A DNA stretch of 64,000 nt from Pyxicephalus adspersus (GCF_032062135.1 NC_092861.1:143194679-143258678), one strand, 5' to 3'. Shown: positions 50,345 through 62,006, numbered from the stretch's first letter. Notes: generated by a model from the letters alone, not told the origin. Numbers and translations are program-made.

Positions 50345-50846
50345 AACTAGAAGGAGAAAAACTGAGCACATAATTCTAAACACAGCACATATTTCTAAAA
50401 ACAACAGGAAGAAGAAATGTATCACTAAGATTTAAAACAAATAATATTTTTTTTCCTTTTGACTCCTTGTGACACTTTAATCCCTTTGTTTTGATTTAAA
50501 GTTATGAAATGATAAACATATCTATGTTAAGATAACAATTTGTTTTTTGTTATGATACTAAGGCAATGTTTGTTGTAACATTGACCTCCCCTGAGTATCA
50601 ATTTATAGCTGAAATTGAGAATACGCTATATTGGTAAGTGTTAAGACCTCAGGCTGTATCACAGCGCTAATGACCTTTACTTCCAGGGATCTGCTGAGTA
50701 TAAGTAGTATACACATGAAATGGACAGGTGGAGAACATGCTATCGATGACTCGATATCGACGACTCGATACTGGATATCCATGATGTTTAACTCAGTGTT
50801 CAAGAACCACTTACCAGTTAATGTTTACACTCCTACTAGGTTGTTA

Positions 50847-51119
50847 AGCTGCGTACACACTTGCAATAATTATTGTTGGAAATGAACGACTAACCACCGA
50901 TCGTCCGGTAATCGTTAACAAATAAAGTGCACAATGACGCCGCTGAACCAGGATTTTGCTGGAAACCAACGACCGTCCCAGCGGATCTGATTGAGCCACG
51001 CTCTTTCACTATCTATTGTGTCTACAGTTGTTCAGTGATCGTGAATGTTTCAAAATAAATGTGCATATTTGTTAGTCATTCGTTTTCCAATGATGATTAT
51101 TGCAAGTGTGTAGCTAGCT
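50847..51119. mobile_element. Harbinger/PIF-type miniature element
   Basis: 273 bp with ~48-bp inverted ends: AGCTGCGTACACACTTGCAA at the left (50847-50894) and its counterpart TTGCAAGTGTGTAGCTAGCT at the right (51071-51119). TTA is present on both sides (50844-50846 and 51120-51122). A 3-bp TTA/TWA target is the PIF/Harbinger mark. Non-coding. Confidence 0.85.
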
Positions 51120-51199
51120 TTACATTGCAGAATTAAAACCATACTACAGCCAGTTAAATCTGTACACCATCATTTTATTTATCTATATCTATTTGCTTA

Positions 51200-51525
51200 G
51201 CTATGGGGAGAGATCAGTTTCAGCAAGTTCTATAGATTGCTTCAAGAAAAAGCTAGACGCTTTGCTAGAAGCACAGAATATAACTGGGTTAAGTTTTAAA
51301 GAAATTACACCAGAGACTTAATCCAGGAAACATCTGATTGCCTGCAATCAGAAAGGATTTTTTTCCCGTTGGAGCAAGTTGAACCAGGCAGTGTAAGGGT
51401 TTTTATTTTCCTTCCTCAGGGTCAATTATGTCTATATGAATCCGAGAGATCCTGGTTTCTAATATGTTTATTTCCCTAGTGGTTAACCTTGATGGACTTT
51501 TGTCTTTTTTTCAGCCTAACCTGGA
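51200..51525 (+). repeat. LINE 3' end fragment
   Basis: TCTATAGATTGCTTCAAGAA, GAAGCACAGAATATAACTGG, ATCCAGGAAACATCTGATTG and TTGATGGACTTTTGTCTTTT follow the order of 21380-21660, so this is the same LINE family without the coding part. Confidence 0.85.
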
Positions 51526-53265
51526 GTTTACCTCTGTGGTATAGTAATTCCCTGTTAGCTATGTTTAAAAAATTAGCACATCCCCACATTGACATAGTGG
51601 AGTTATCTTGGTTTTTCCCTCCTTTATTTACCATTTACAAAATGCACAGCCACAGAATCATGATTGTTTGCATGTTGTGGTTAAGATTAGACAGGAGCAA
51701 CAGACACCAGTCACTGCTGGGAGAGGGTCCGAGAGAGCTGAGCCGCAGAGTCATTGCTGCAGGACGAAGCGGGGTAGCTGAGACATCAGGGTGATCTAAG
51801 TTCCAGGAGTTACTGCTGGGAGGGGATAGCAGGACAGGTAAGTTGCTGAGATGCTAAATGCTCAGTGCATCTGCTGGAGTATTTTGAGATTCATTTCTCC
51901 ATAGTGTTTGCAGCTATTGAGGTCAGTGAGGGCCAAAAAATAAATCACTGTTTGTTAAAGGTTAAATGTTTGAATGTCCTTAGTCTGACAACAGACTTAC
52001 TTAAACAAATGATGTTGTAATTAGATAAAAGATAAATGACACACCTAACATTGTTATCAAAACCTGAAAGGGTAGAAATGCTGATTTGGTACCAGTGTAT
52101 AGGACAAATGTGTTAATTCATCAAATAAATATAGGCTCTTCACATAACAAAGTGAATCATTCTCTTGCAAAAAATATATCACTTAGCTTAGTAATTGAGA
52201 TGGAGCTCTGCTGATGTTAATCATCCAATCCAATGTGCAAGGATTGTTTTTAAAGATTCTCTTGCAAGCTGAGTGCAGTATTCCTTGCAAAAGGAACATT
52301 CTCCTTGATAAGTAAATAACCTAAATTATTTAGTAAATCCGTCCTATTATATCCTGATTAGTTAGATATTAATGTAAAATTGAGGTAATAGGGACACGGC
52401 TCTGTTTGGGATGCTTTGCCAATAAATGCATTGAAATTATACTCATTGGTGGGAGGACTCAGTTAAGATATCCATAAGCATAAGACTTTTACTTTTTCTG
52501 GCATTTTAGGGGCAAATGTTTTGCCCACATTCAAGGTTGGAAAAAGTCTTCTGGCTCCCATGATAAGGATACTAAAGTGCCCCCACCTTCCCATGGTGCC
52601 ACAACAGATCAAGCTATGCCTACACGGTCAGCAGGTGCAGAATAGACAGCAGCTGTTCCCTGGTCCCAGCGTCTTATGACCTTTAAATCCACAGAATCTA
52701 TACAATGGTAGTCAATAATAAAGCATTACCTGGTTTTCAATAACATCATCAACAACAAAATTTGTTCTTCCATGTGTGAGATAAGGTTGTGTGTAACTAA
52801 TCAAAATGCAAATTTTATTCTGTGATTCTGTCCCTTTTGTTAAGGTGTTAAATTATGTTTCTGGGATGACGCATGGTGATGTTATTTACGAATGAGAAGG
52901 AATTTAAAGCCAAAAAATATGTTGTACCCTTGCAATTTGACCCCTTCCTACACCAATGGTTAATTGCTTGTTTTGTCTGGGGAAGATACAGCTGCTGCTT
53001 TCCTCTGAAGCTCTAGGCTGGTCCCCTGGTCTGACCACTGCCATACCTTTCAGCCTATCAGTCTTGTATTCCGTGGGTTGACACAGTCAAACCCTAAAGC
53101 AAGTTTTATGTAAGATTTGATAAAAGAGTTTTTTACTCTAGTTGGTGTTAAGATCTCTAATGTGCCAGCCCTTGAAAAACATACAGAATTTTAAATTAAA
53201 AGGCCAAAGAAGCGCTTTTTGGCATATGAATGAAATTTACCTAAAATGCAAGTATATCCAGTATA
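51526..53265. other. Region without recognised gene; GC-richer patch ending in a donor-like site
   Basis: 51660-51836 is GC-richer than its surroundings, with GGGAGAGGGTCCGAGAGAG and ACTGCTGGGAGGGGATAGC, and ends GACAG before GTAAGT at 51837, a consensus splice donor. No conserved protein is encoded. 52135-52330 is the relative of the 21970-22230 repeat. The rest shows nothing. Confidence 0.4.
52135..52330. repeat. Dispersed repeat, relative of 21970-22230
   Basis: TATATCACTTAGCTTAGTAA, TCCAATCCAATGTGCAAGG and GTTTTTAAAGATTCTC match the other copy in order and orientation. Confidence 0.65.
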
Positions 53266-53646
53266 CAAGGTTTCAACAAAGTCACTAGTTTTTTTTTGGC
53301 CAACTGGCACTATACAGATCTCACTCCTGTATTATTTATTAAAAAAAAGAGTGTATCTATTATTTTAAGGGAAGTGTGATCGCAGTCATCTTAGTAACTT
53401 CCAACATGTTTCACTTACACAGGCTTCCTCAGGGGTAGTAACGATATGCGATACAAAACTACATCAGACAATAAACTAATACTAATCAGGATATTATACA
53501 TCTTACATATACTAGATACAAAAATTATCTAGTACAATTTGCAAGGCATGAATATAGGTGAGATAGGGAAATTCAAGGTAGAGTAGATGGTATCATCCAT
53601 ATAGAGTAGAATAATGATACTGGTACGAGAATGAATATTATATATA

Positions 53647-53683
<37 letters not shown>

Positions 53684-53867
53684 AATAAGAGTATCATTAC
53701 TCCACTAGCAAAATGCAATGGGCCTTACTAAGATGACTGCAATTGCACTCTTGATATTGCCTTTACATATTGAATATACTATTATTAATTTTTTAAATGA
53801 TACAGAACTGAGATCTGCTTAGTCCCAGTTGGCCAAAAAAAACCCTACTGACTTTGTTGAAACCTTA
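53266..53867. mobile_element. Foldback element (~600 bp) with long inverted ends and (TA)n centre
   Basis: The left end CAAGGTTTCAACAAAGTCAC with TTTTTTTGGCCAACTGGCAC is inverted at the right end (GTCCCAGTTGGCCAAAAAAA...GACTTTGTTGAAACCTTA). A second inverted pair, GCAGTCATCTTAGTAA near 53384 and TTACTAAGATGACTGC near 53726, lies inside. TATA flanks both ends. The centre is a TA microsatellite (53637-53681). TTCCTCAGGGGTAGT at about 53425 recurs at 2440. Confidence 0.75.
53637..53681. repeat. (TA)n microsatellite inside the foldback element
   Basis: TA dinucleotides with one TT interruption near 53650. Confidence 0.9.
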
Positions 53868-54444
53868 TATACCTAATACCTAAAAACCTCCTTTTATTTT
53901 TTAAAATTTTAAATAAAGCAGGTTTTACTCCTTTGCAATGGAGAGAAAGTCCCACCGCAAGGGTACAAATAACTTTGGGCAGGTACGTTTGTTTAATTGC
54001 AGAAGAGACATAGTCTGTCCCCTCTGCAATAAAGATCCTGCCTGCAAGCAGTGTATGCACTAACATTTTACTTGGTTTCAGCCTCTTGCTCGGCAAAGGG
54101 AAGCAACACACATAGCCAATTAGATATGTTGCAGTTCAGAAAGCATGCCAATAGGGAGTCAAAATGGCCAAAATAAGCTTATTAGTCTGCTGATTCTACT
54201 TCCATACCCCAGTACATGGTGGAATAGGAGACATGTAAATAAAGGAAAACTATCACAAGGAAAGGTGAAGTTTGGCCCCTGACAGATATGGCTTTGCTGT
54301 ACGGCACAACTAAAATGTAAATTTCTGGACTGGATAGACAGAAATACAAATTCTTTTGGCAAGTAAACAGATCCTGTATATGCATTCCATCTGTGTATTT
54401 AGTTGTTTGCTTGAAATTCAGCCTTAAAATATTTTCTTTTTCCA

Positions 54445-54621
54445 GTTGCAGGTTTGCAACGGTGTTCAGGAGTGGAGCCGGATTACAGACTGACAGCAGA
54501 GCCCCAAAGATTACTGGAGGAGAGCCATCCTTCCCATGTTGTCTGCAGTCCCTATGGACTGGCTGTTGTCAGAGATAGTGAGCGATCAGACAAGTTAGAA
54601 AACCTGTGCAGAGAAAAATAG
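54445..54621 (+). other. Unassigned open stretch behind a splice-acceptor-like site
   Basis: TTTTCTTTTTCCAG ends at 54444, and a second AG follows at TTGCAG (54445-54450). The downstream frame (54454-54618, stop TAG at 54619-54621) is open for 55 codons and reads LQRCSGVEPDYRLTAEPQRL then LEESHPSHVVCSPYGLAVV. It is GC-richer than its flanks. I do not recognise the peptide and see no start codon in this stretch. It could be a terminal exon of an unrecognised gene, an exon of a non-coding RNA, or chance; the last is the most likely. Confidence 0.2.
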
Positions 54622-54898
54622 ATATTTGTCCTAGTAAGGTCTTGTTCACACATGGCTGCCCAACGCTTCTTGGTAAAGGCAGGCACGATTCCTATGCCTT
54701 GCTGTCTATTCACATAAATATGCTGGCCAATGCATCTCAACATACAGACGATTGTGCATGCTGCACTTTTGAAAACAACACACAGAAGTGCATTACCACA
54801 GGTTGCCATGTAGTGCACTAGTAAGGTGCATTTGCAGCAAATAGTAATAATCAATGGCAAAGCGATGCACCAGTGCATGTGATGTGCATTGCCATGTG

Positions 54899-55382
54899 TT
54901 AAGCGGACCTAAACTAAACTTTTTACTATATATAAAAGGATAGACAACCCTTTTATATAAGGAAAAACATACCTTCTTTTTTCAAGAGGGGGTTTAAAAC
55001 CTTTTTTTAAAAAAGAAAGGGTAAAGCCACTTCTTTTTCTACCTTGAATGCCGCAGCGATCAAGACTAAATGGGAGTGCAGAGCCGCCTGGCATAACTAT
55101 GTCACGCATCCACGGAGGCTTCTGGCTGTTCCTTTTGCACATGCCACCTTTTCTTCAATGGGGAAAAAAATTCTGATCTTACACATGTGTGGAGCAAGAT
55201 AAGGTGACTTGTGAAGAAGGAGGAAGAAGGTCAAAGAAGATGTCAGTGCCCTGTGCTTTCCCCATGCTGGGACTAAGGACGATATTGAGACGATGCAGGA
55301 CCCAACCCAAGAAACCTCCAGATGGATCAACGGATCTGCGAAGGTAAAGGTGAGTGAGTTCTTTTGTTCACTTCAGCTTTAA
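54899..55382 (+). mobile_element. TTAA-flanked miniature DNA transposon, copy 4
   Basis: TTAA at 54899-54902 and 55379-55382. Begins TTAAGCGGACCTAAACT. A near-perfect internal hairpin (54929-54939 with 54949-54959) occupies the place of the 7785-7823 hairpin in copy 2. The middle keeps AATGCCGCAGCGATCAAGAC and GAGCAAGATAAGGTGACTTG blocks corresponding to the other copies. Confidence 0.7.
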
Positions 55383-55429
55383 ACAAATTTATATAAAGGG
55401 ATTTGAAGAAGAGGGCATTAGGGAGAGCA

Positions 55430-55950
55430 AGCAAATTTTTTAAATTCGGTCTTGCGGGGAACTGGGCCAATCTTGCTTACCAAAACATGTAGGCCAGAAC
55501 GGCCTTTGTATTTTTGGCCGGCGAGACCAAATTTTTGGGACCTGCAAGACCAATCAGGGGAGCGGAGCTGATAGCTCTTTCAGCCCTTTACTAGTTGTAT
55601 GTGTTCCTGGATAGAGAAACTCAATCCAGGAACACATACTACAGAGCGGCAAGAGCAATCAGGGAAGTGGAGCAGCTCCGCTCCTCTGATTGCTGTTTCA
55701 GTCTGAGAGGAGGAGTATCGCCGCTGCATTTATGAAAGGAGCCGTGAGAATCCTCCTCTAAGTGACAGATCCCCCTGGCACTACAGGTTAGAACCTATAG
55801 TGCCCGGCGATCGCTCACTGACAAGAGGATTCCCACAGCTGTATTTATGAATTCAGCCGTGATAATCTTCCTATAGTGATTTTGGATGGTTTTGCGAAAT
55901 TTTGCAGAAACTTCGAGGAAATTTTTGCGAAAATGCCAGAGGGATTCTTG
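55430..55950. repeat. Cluster of nested palindromes
   Basis: At least three inverted repeats: GTATGTGTTCCTGGAT (55597-55612) with a perfect partner at 55624-55639; AGCAATCAGGGAAGTGGAG near 55650 with CTCCGCTCCTCTGATTGCT ending near 55693; and GGCACTACAGGTT (55777-55789) with AACCTATAGTGCC (55792-55804). GCATTTATGAA and GAATCCTC are also mirrored outside the last one. It is probably one or more foldback elements, class unknown. Confidence 0.7.
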
Positions 55951-57242
55951 CTCATACCTAGAGGGCATCCCAGCGGAGTTGTTTAACAAACATGGGGCCA
56001 GATTTATTAGCCTGTGAGAAAAATTTTTGGTCCATCAGAAAGACTGTTTGACTTTATTTTGGAGCAAATTTCAAAGTTCAAATCTAGCAGCATCTAGATA
56101 TGCCTTACGTGCAAATTATTTCTAATTTATTTATAGACCTTATTAAAGACCTGTTACTTTAGCACTGCTTCTCTGTGCATCTTGTGGTACAAATATTAAA
56201 GAAGTGAAATCCAAAGATTAAAATGGCTCAGGCCAGGGTCAATGAGGCTGACCAGGCTGGTGAGCAAAGGACATGTTGTTGGACATCCTGCAGTCAGGAA
56301 ATGAAGCTCTATCTGACTTGCTTTATCTTCTAATTGTGAGAAGATACAAAAAAAGTGATTAGGGTAATTTCAGACCTTTGTTTGTACAGGCTCCGCCATG
56401 GTCCCAACTATTCTCATTAAGTGAATTGGAGCATTTGGGAATTATTTTGTGCATGCTGTAGCCACAACCACGCACAAGCACATTTGTCCGAGACTAGGTT
56501 TGCTGCTCCTGGGTACACAGCACCTTTCTTGGAGGAATAAAGATTCCCTCTGTAATCATAATTGCCTGCTATATCACACATATGTACGTTATTTGTTTGA
56601 GCACTTTTATATAACATTTTCAGTAATCTGGTGTACAGTATTTCATTCTGGTGCCGTATGATGCGCAGGGATAGCACGCTTGCTCGGATTAACCTGCATA
56701 CATGTGCACTGTCTCAGAGGAGAACCACTAAGTGCCTCGCTTCTTGATTGAAATCCCACAGTAACGGTTTCTTCCGACCTTCTAAAAGTAATTTTGTGTA
56801 CTAGGACCACAGGGAATATATTCTGCTTAAAAACAGAGGACACTAAAGCATTGACACTCCAGTGTGACTAGGTATTTGAAGGCACCAAAAACTGCTTTAT
56901 TATTGTATGTAATATAGAAAATAATAGTTATTTATTGTTAAACAAAGGTAAACTTTAAAGCCGTTATTTTTTAATAATTGTAGGTATCCGGCTAGAATAT
57001 CAATTAGATGATTTGAGAAGGTTCTATTTTAAGAAATTTGATACGTTTAGAATTTTAGGATTTATACCCTGGGATCACCGGCCACTCCTCTCATCTCCAG
57101 GAGGGCCAAGAAATATCACATTTTGGGGGTATGAATGAGCATAGGACCTTTTTTCTCCTCCATCATCCTTCTCTCTCCATGTTGTTCTCCTTTCTCCCAG
57201 AATTCAGTGCTCAGACCAAAGTGCCTCATCTCTAAAATAATA
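55951..57242. other. Region without recognisable gene
   Basis: No coding, RNA or well-defined repeat signal seen apart from a GGGGCCAGATTTATTAG terminus-like motif at about 55993. Confidence 0.6.
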
Positions 57243-57455
57243 TTGGGTTTGATTTGATAAAGCTCTACAAACTGGAGAACATGGACTATCATGGGAGAAC
57301 CTGGGTGATTCAGCAAACCTGGAATCATTTGCTCTTAGTCGGCACATGTTTTCAATCCTGGACGAGATCAATTCCAGGTTTGCTTGCTCAATAAAGTTCT
57401 CCTATGAAAGTCCATCTTCTGCAGTCTTGGAATTTTTAATAAATCTGGTCCATGG
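57243..57455. mobile_element. Foldback miniature element, ~80-bp arms
   Basis: The left arm contains GAGAACATGGACTATCATGG and CAGCAAACCTGGAAT. The right arm contains ATTCCAGGTTTGCTTGC and CTATGAAAGTCCATCTTCTG, its inverted counterpart. The ends are TTGATTTGATAAAG and TTAATAAATCTGGTCC. A palindromic repeat of this layout is common in frogs, from memory. Confidence 0.7.
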
Positions 57456-57711
57456 TGACCAAATGGAAGGTCAAAAACCCTGTGAAAACCCTAACAAAGA
57501 CCAATGTAGAGGGTTAGATTATGCTCAAACTGACATTGAGTTTGTGGTGCGATTACCACTTCCTAATGCTATTGAATGGCTTACTTGGGAGGGGAGGGGG
57601 GGGGGGTAATACATGTAGCTGCTATCCTCAGCAGCCCAAGAATGAATGGGGTCGACACTGGGTGGTTCAGTATTGCTCCCTCTGTCAAATCTGCCGACAC
57701 TGGCTCTTTAA

Positions 57712-58290
57712 CCCCCATAACGGTAATCCCGAGTGTGACTCGGGGTTGATTTTCAGTGCAAAAAGCGGTAATCCTGAGTCATACTTGAGGTCGCTTCAAA
57801 CTTAAAAAAACCCACTTACCTTGTTCCGTCAGCTTCCCCCGTTGTCCTGCTGGTCCCCGCAAGCCTGGGGGATACGTCCTTCTGCTCCAATCTCTAGCCG
57901 TGAAGTGCAGAGACGATCTCTGGGAATTCCCGGTGACATTGGTGTGGGCGGGAGGATCGGCAGGAAATTAATAATTTTGTACTGGATTCAATACAAAACA
58001 GCTCTATTGAGTCCAATACAAAGAAATTTTCATATCATATATATATATAATTATATTATATATATATTATACAAGCTACTGTACAGTTATATTACATGTT
58101 TAACTATTTTTTTTACCAGATTTTTGTGTTTTTTTTATTTAAAGTTTATTATTACATTTATTAAATATTGGACATATTTCAGTGAGTTATGCCTAAGAAG
58201 TATAGCCTACAATGTAAAATAAATTTTCATGCAAAAAAAATGTAATGCTTTTTGCATTGAAATTTGGACAGAATTAGAACGCTAAGGGGG
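57712..58290. mobile_element. piggyBac-like nonautonomous element (TTAA target, CCCCC ends)
   Basis: TTAA at 57708-57711 and 58291-58294. The left end CCCCCATAACGG and the right end CGCTAAGGGGG are inverted. Near the left end is the hairpin CCCGAGT-GTG-ACTCGGG (57728-57744), followed by a decayed second unit (GCGGTAATCCTGAGTCATAC). It contains an AT-rich core at 58037-58072. A TTAA target with C-rich ends fits piggyBac. No transposase. Confidence 0.7.
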
Positions 58291-58294
58291 TTAA

Positions 58295-59203
58295 GGAGCA
58301 GAACTGTGGTGCAAGTGATGATGTGGCAAAGTGCCAGCCACCAGGAGCCATGTGGGATCGCTTGATCCTCCTGCAGGTCTAAACCTGCCCTTTAGGTACA
58401 TACACATATCAGGTGATTTCAAGTCATGATCATCCCAGGTTAAAATATGACGTGTACATTGGTCCCCCAACGTCATTCATCTATCCTGGCAGAATAATGA
58501 ACAACCGATTGTGAATGACCGCATTAGGAAGTAACTACATCCAAAGTTTGTCCTGCCAGCATGCTGCAAAGAAGGTCCCTTGCTCTATTTTAGGAAGTGG
58601 CGGTCCCTCTCCAGAGGTCCGACACACCTCCTACTGAATCAGAACTAAAGCTCTCCATTCAGTAAACAGCTTGGGCTTTTATTTTTGTATTTTAAAAAAA
58701 TACTGAGTCAACCAATATTCTAGGATCCTTAGAAGAACTGTACCGATCAATCATCTTCCACCAATTCTCCAACAGATCCAGCTCACCAGATTTTCTTTCT
58801 CAAATTATTAAGTCTTTGAAGACTAAATATGCCTCTACAGAAATGTTATTTCTTCAGTAAAATTATTGCCAGTTTACATTTATCAAAGCATTTAATAAGA
58901 TGAATTATCCTTCCTAATGAGGAACCAGAAACCTATTTATTTTTCCAGACTCCGGCAGATTGATCCTCTTCTCAAGCCAAGTGTAAATCCTCGATTATTT
59001 TCCAAGAAGACACAGATGTCTCTTTTTAAGAGGAAATTGTGCATTTCTTATGGCTAAAAGCTTTATTGTAGTAATCCCCCCACCCCACACACTCTCCCCC
59101 AATGTATATATTAGTACTTGCTATATTATTATCATACATTTACATCATTTGGCTATACTTACACCTTCATGCGTTATTCCTGTTTTTCGAGTTTATTCAA
59201 ATT
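58295..59203. other. Region without recognisable gene
   Basis: No coding or repeat structure identified beyond a C-rich run near 59077-59100. Confidence 0.6.
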
Positions 59204-59509
59204 CAGTATTTCTCAATCAAGGTTTCATGGAATCCTAGGGTTCTAGCAGAGGTTTTAGGGGTTCCATGAGCAATGAGCAGTTTGTACCTCTCAAGTGAGA
59301 TTAAGTGACACCAAGGACCTTTTGTCTATCTGTAAGGGTGACATTCCTCCCAATGGGCAGCAATGTAAGAGATATTCTTCCTACTCACCACCATATTACT
59401 ATAGTATACATAGTATATATAGTATATATAGTATTTATAGCAGGGGTTCCCAGGAAGACCCGAAAGTTATTTTAAGGATTCTCCATGTTAAACAGGTAAA
59501 GAAACACTG
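59204..59509 (-). mobile_element. hAT miniature element, family H1, reversed
   Basis: Starts CAGTATTTCTCAATCAAGG and ends AGGTAAAGAAACACTG, with GACACCAAGGACC, TGACATTCCTCCCAATGGG and CAGGGGTTCCCAGGAAGACC inside. A short AGTATATAT tandem has expanded within it (about 59400-59440). No clear target duplication. Confidence 0.8.
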
Positions 59510-59900
59510 GACAAGACAATGGGGACCATAGTACACTGGTGCAAAGCACTGCCATCCCCTCTTCTAACCTAGGCCCTGCTTTATTTGGAATAGAGAATAC
59601 AAAGAGGTTGAGAAAAGCTGCTTTAGTTATTGTGCCAGCAACCATAATATCCAGTGGAAACACTAAAAAATCTCCAGGTTCATGGCGAATATCAGGTGAA
59701 TGTTTAGTGAATACTAAATATTTCCAGCAAGTAGATTTCTGCTGGAAATAACTAATAAAAAATGAATCCTATCAGAAGTCAACAGCTGTGTCAGTTATTA
59801 AACGGTGTGAAGGAAACCAGATGGGTAAACATTGAAACAGCAGCGTGATAAGGGTGAATAAACAGAGTGTGATTTTCTGCTCCTATATAAATAAGTCCCA

Positions 59901-60371
59901 CAGGCGGGGTGTCCAAACTTTTTTCAAAGACTGGGTGAGGTGAAAATGTGTGGGGACCAACCTTCAGCAGGGTTAGTGTGGGCATGGTCTGCTCGGGTCC
60001 CGCACAGCTGTAAGGGATTCCCTGTTCACCGAGTCTTGTGTCAGTGCGGGGCTCCGTGCAGAGCACGTTCTTGAAATCAGAGTGGGCGTGGTCTGTTCGG
60101 CTCCTGAACACGCCCACTAAAATGATGTTGGGGATCCCTGTGCACACATCCGTCCTGCCGATTATGCCCGCCGAGTCGGAGGTCGATAATTGCAAGGTGA
60201 TTGATCAACTCTAATGAAATATAAATTAGCTTTTTTATACACGTGTATTTTATACTGTGGTCAACAGTGCTGGAGGCCCCATATTATTGATTTTTATGAC
60301 AGAGGCTGAGGGCTGGTGGAAATCTGAACACAGGCCGCCATTGGCCCGGGGACGGACTTTGGACATGCCTG
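59901..60371. mobile_element. hAT-like element, family H3
   Basis: Starts CAGGCGGGGTGTCCAAACTT and ends GGACTTTGGACATGCCTG, inverted ends typical of hAT. GGGCATGGTCTGCTCGG and GGGCGTGGTCTGTTCGG are internal repeats. I could not see a convincing 8-bp duplication. Confidence 0.65.
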
Positions 60372-60536
60372 CCCTCAGGGATGCAAGATGTCTTTCTAGG
60401 AAAAAGTTGTAGCAACAAAAAATCCCTTAATCTGTTCTCCAGCATTTTGTAGCTGGGTACAGTTTGTGCTGTAGATTATTAAATGCTTGTTTGAGCAGAA
60501 GGTGCTGGTAACATAGCTATCTGACGCAGTGGTCAC

Positions 60537-60811
60537 CAACCTTTTGGAGTTCATGGACCACTACATTTCCGGACCGCGCAAGCTCAGGGAGCCGTGTGTC
60601 ACTCAAAAGGGGAGAAACTTCCCCCAAAGTGACGTCATTCTGAAATAACCTGACCACTCTCCCATCTACAGAGACCAGAGACACAACCCACCCACTGTCT
60701 TTAGCCTGCGATCCATATGGGGGGCATGGTCCATGGCTCTGGCTATTGGGGGGCGCACCGGCCAAAGCCATGGACCACTAAAATTTTCAGACCACCGGTT
60801 GGTGACCGCTT
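60537..60811. mobile_element. hAT miniature element, family H4
   Basis: Starts CAGTGGTCACCAACCTTTTG and ends ACCGGTTGGTGACCGCTT. The flanks are ATCTGACG (60529-60536) and ATCTGAAG (60812-60819), an 8-bp duplication with one mismatch. CATGGACCACTA occurs near both ends. Confidence 0.85.
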
Positions 60812-60999
60812 ATCTGAAGGACTTGGAAATAATACAGGAGATTGACGTTTTCATGGAATGGATAGATTTCTATGAGCTAGAGAAAGTGAGCCATGCAAAG
60901 TGTCTTGCATGATCTTGTCTTGTTAGGTTAGCATGGTAAAATGTGAGTATTCCTAAAGGATCTAGTTTATTGTGGCCCTGTTTTTAATAAAATATGACT

Positions 61000-61115
61000 A
61001 TGGTAGGAACATTAGATTGTGACTCCCATTTGAGGGAAAGTTATTGACATGTATATGGAGTTTGTATTGTGTTGCATATCATGGCACTATATAAATATAA
61101 GATAATAATATGTTC
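61000..61115 (+). repeat. SINE/LINE-type tail, decayed copy
   Basis: AACATTAGATTGTGACTCCC and GGCACTATATAAATATAAG with an AATAAT end correspond to the tail of the SINE at 27905 and to 10195-10355. Confidence 0.6.
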
Positions 61116-62006
61116 TATTGCATTATTCATGGAAGAACAAGAATTCTGCTATCAGGGGTAGAGAGATGAGCTTGTCAGTCTTCTGCTTCTCTTCTCACTG
61201 TCCAATCATACTTTGGGAGAGGAACAAGACCTCTAAGTGTCACATAATTGCAGCAAAGTAAAGTAAGGCCCCTAGTTCAGTGTGTATATTTCAGGATTAG
61301 GAAGACAGAAACTCCAGCCCTCCCTTGTATGTATTTATCTGTGCACTCGCCATTTATCTGAAGTTCAGCTTTACAAATAAACAAGCTGCAAATGTTCTCC
61401 TAAAATGAAGACATGAAAACTCAGCAGCAGATGTCTGTAAGTTCTACGGAGCACCTGACATTTTTGTGTTTGCGGTCTGAATAGAGGAAAAGCACGCAGT
61501 CTTGTTTGTGTTACGCTGTTTGTTTCACCCCTGATGACACTTTGCTTTCTGTGGATTATGATATTTTCAGAGCTGCTGGAACAAATCATTGCTTGCTTGT
61601 AACAGAATTATCCGTCATAAGACACATTATGAATTTGTCAGGAGATGACAAAAAAGGAAATAAAGAACGGAGGACATACCATATGGCCCGGATAATAGGA
61701 GAACGAAGAGCGCAGATGTCTATAAACATATTGCTCATTGCGTGGAACTGTTTATACAATTTCAGGCTTAAAAACAATCACTTGGAAGTTAAGAAAGTTT
61801 TCAAGGTTATGATCCGATCATTTCAGGAAATAAGATTAAAGTGTTGTTCATAGGCTGGGCCTTCGCTGGGGATATTTTTTGCTATCATTCAGGTACTTTG
61901 CAATGAGATACAACACGGCTCACCACCTCCTACCATCTGTGTATGCCGAAAGCTGTGGGCAGATAGAAAAGATACAAACCCATGCAGTTCTGTATTCTGT
62001 AATTCA

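Noticed and set aside
61506..61853. 115-codon open frame on the + strand
   Set aside because: No recognisable motif, average AT-rich composition and no splice signals; not distinguishable from chance.
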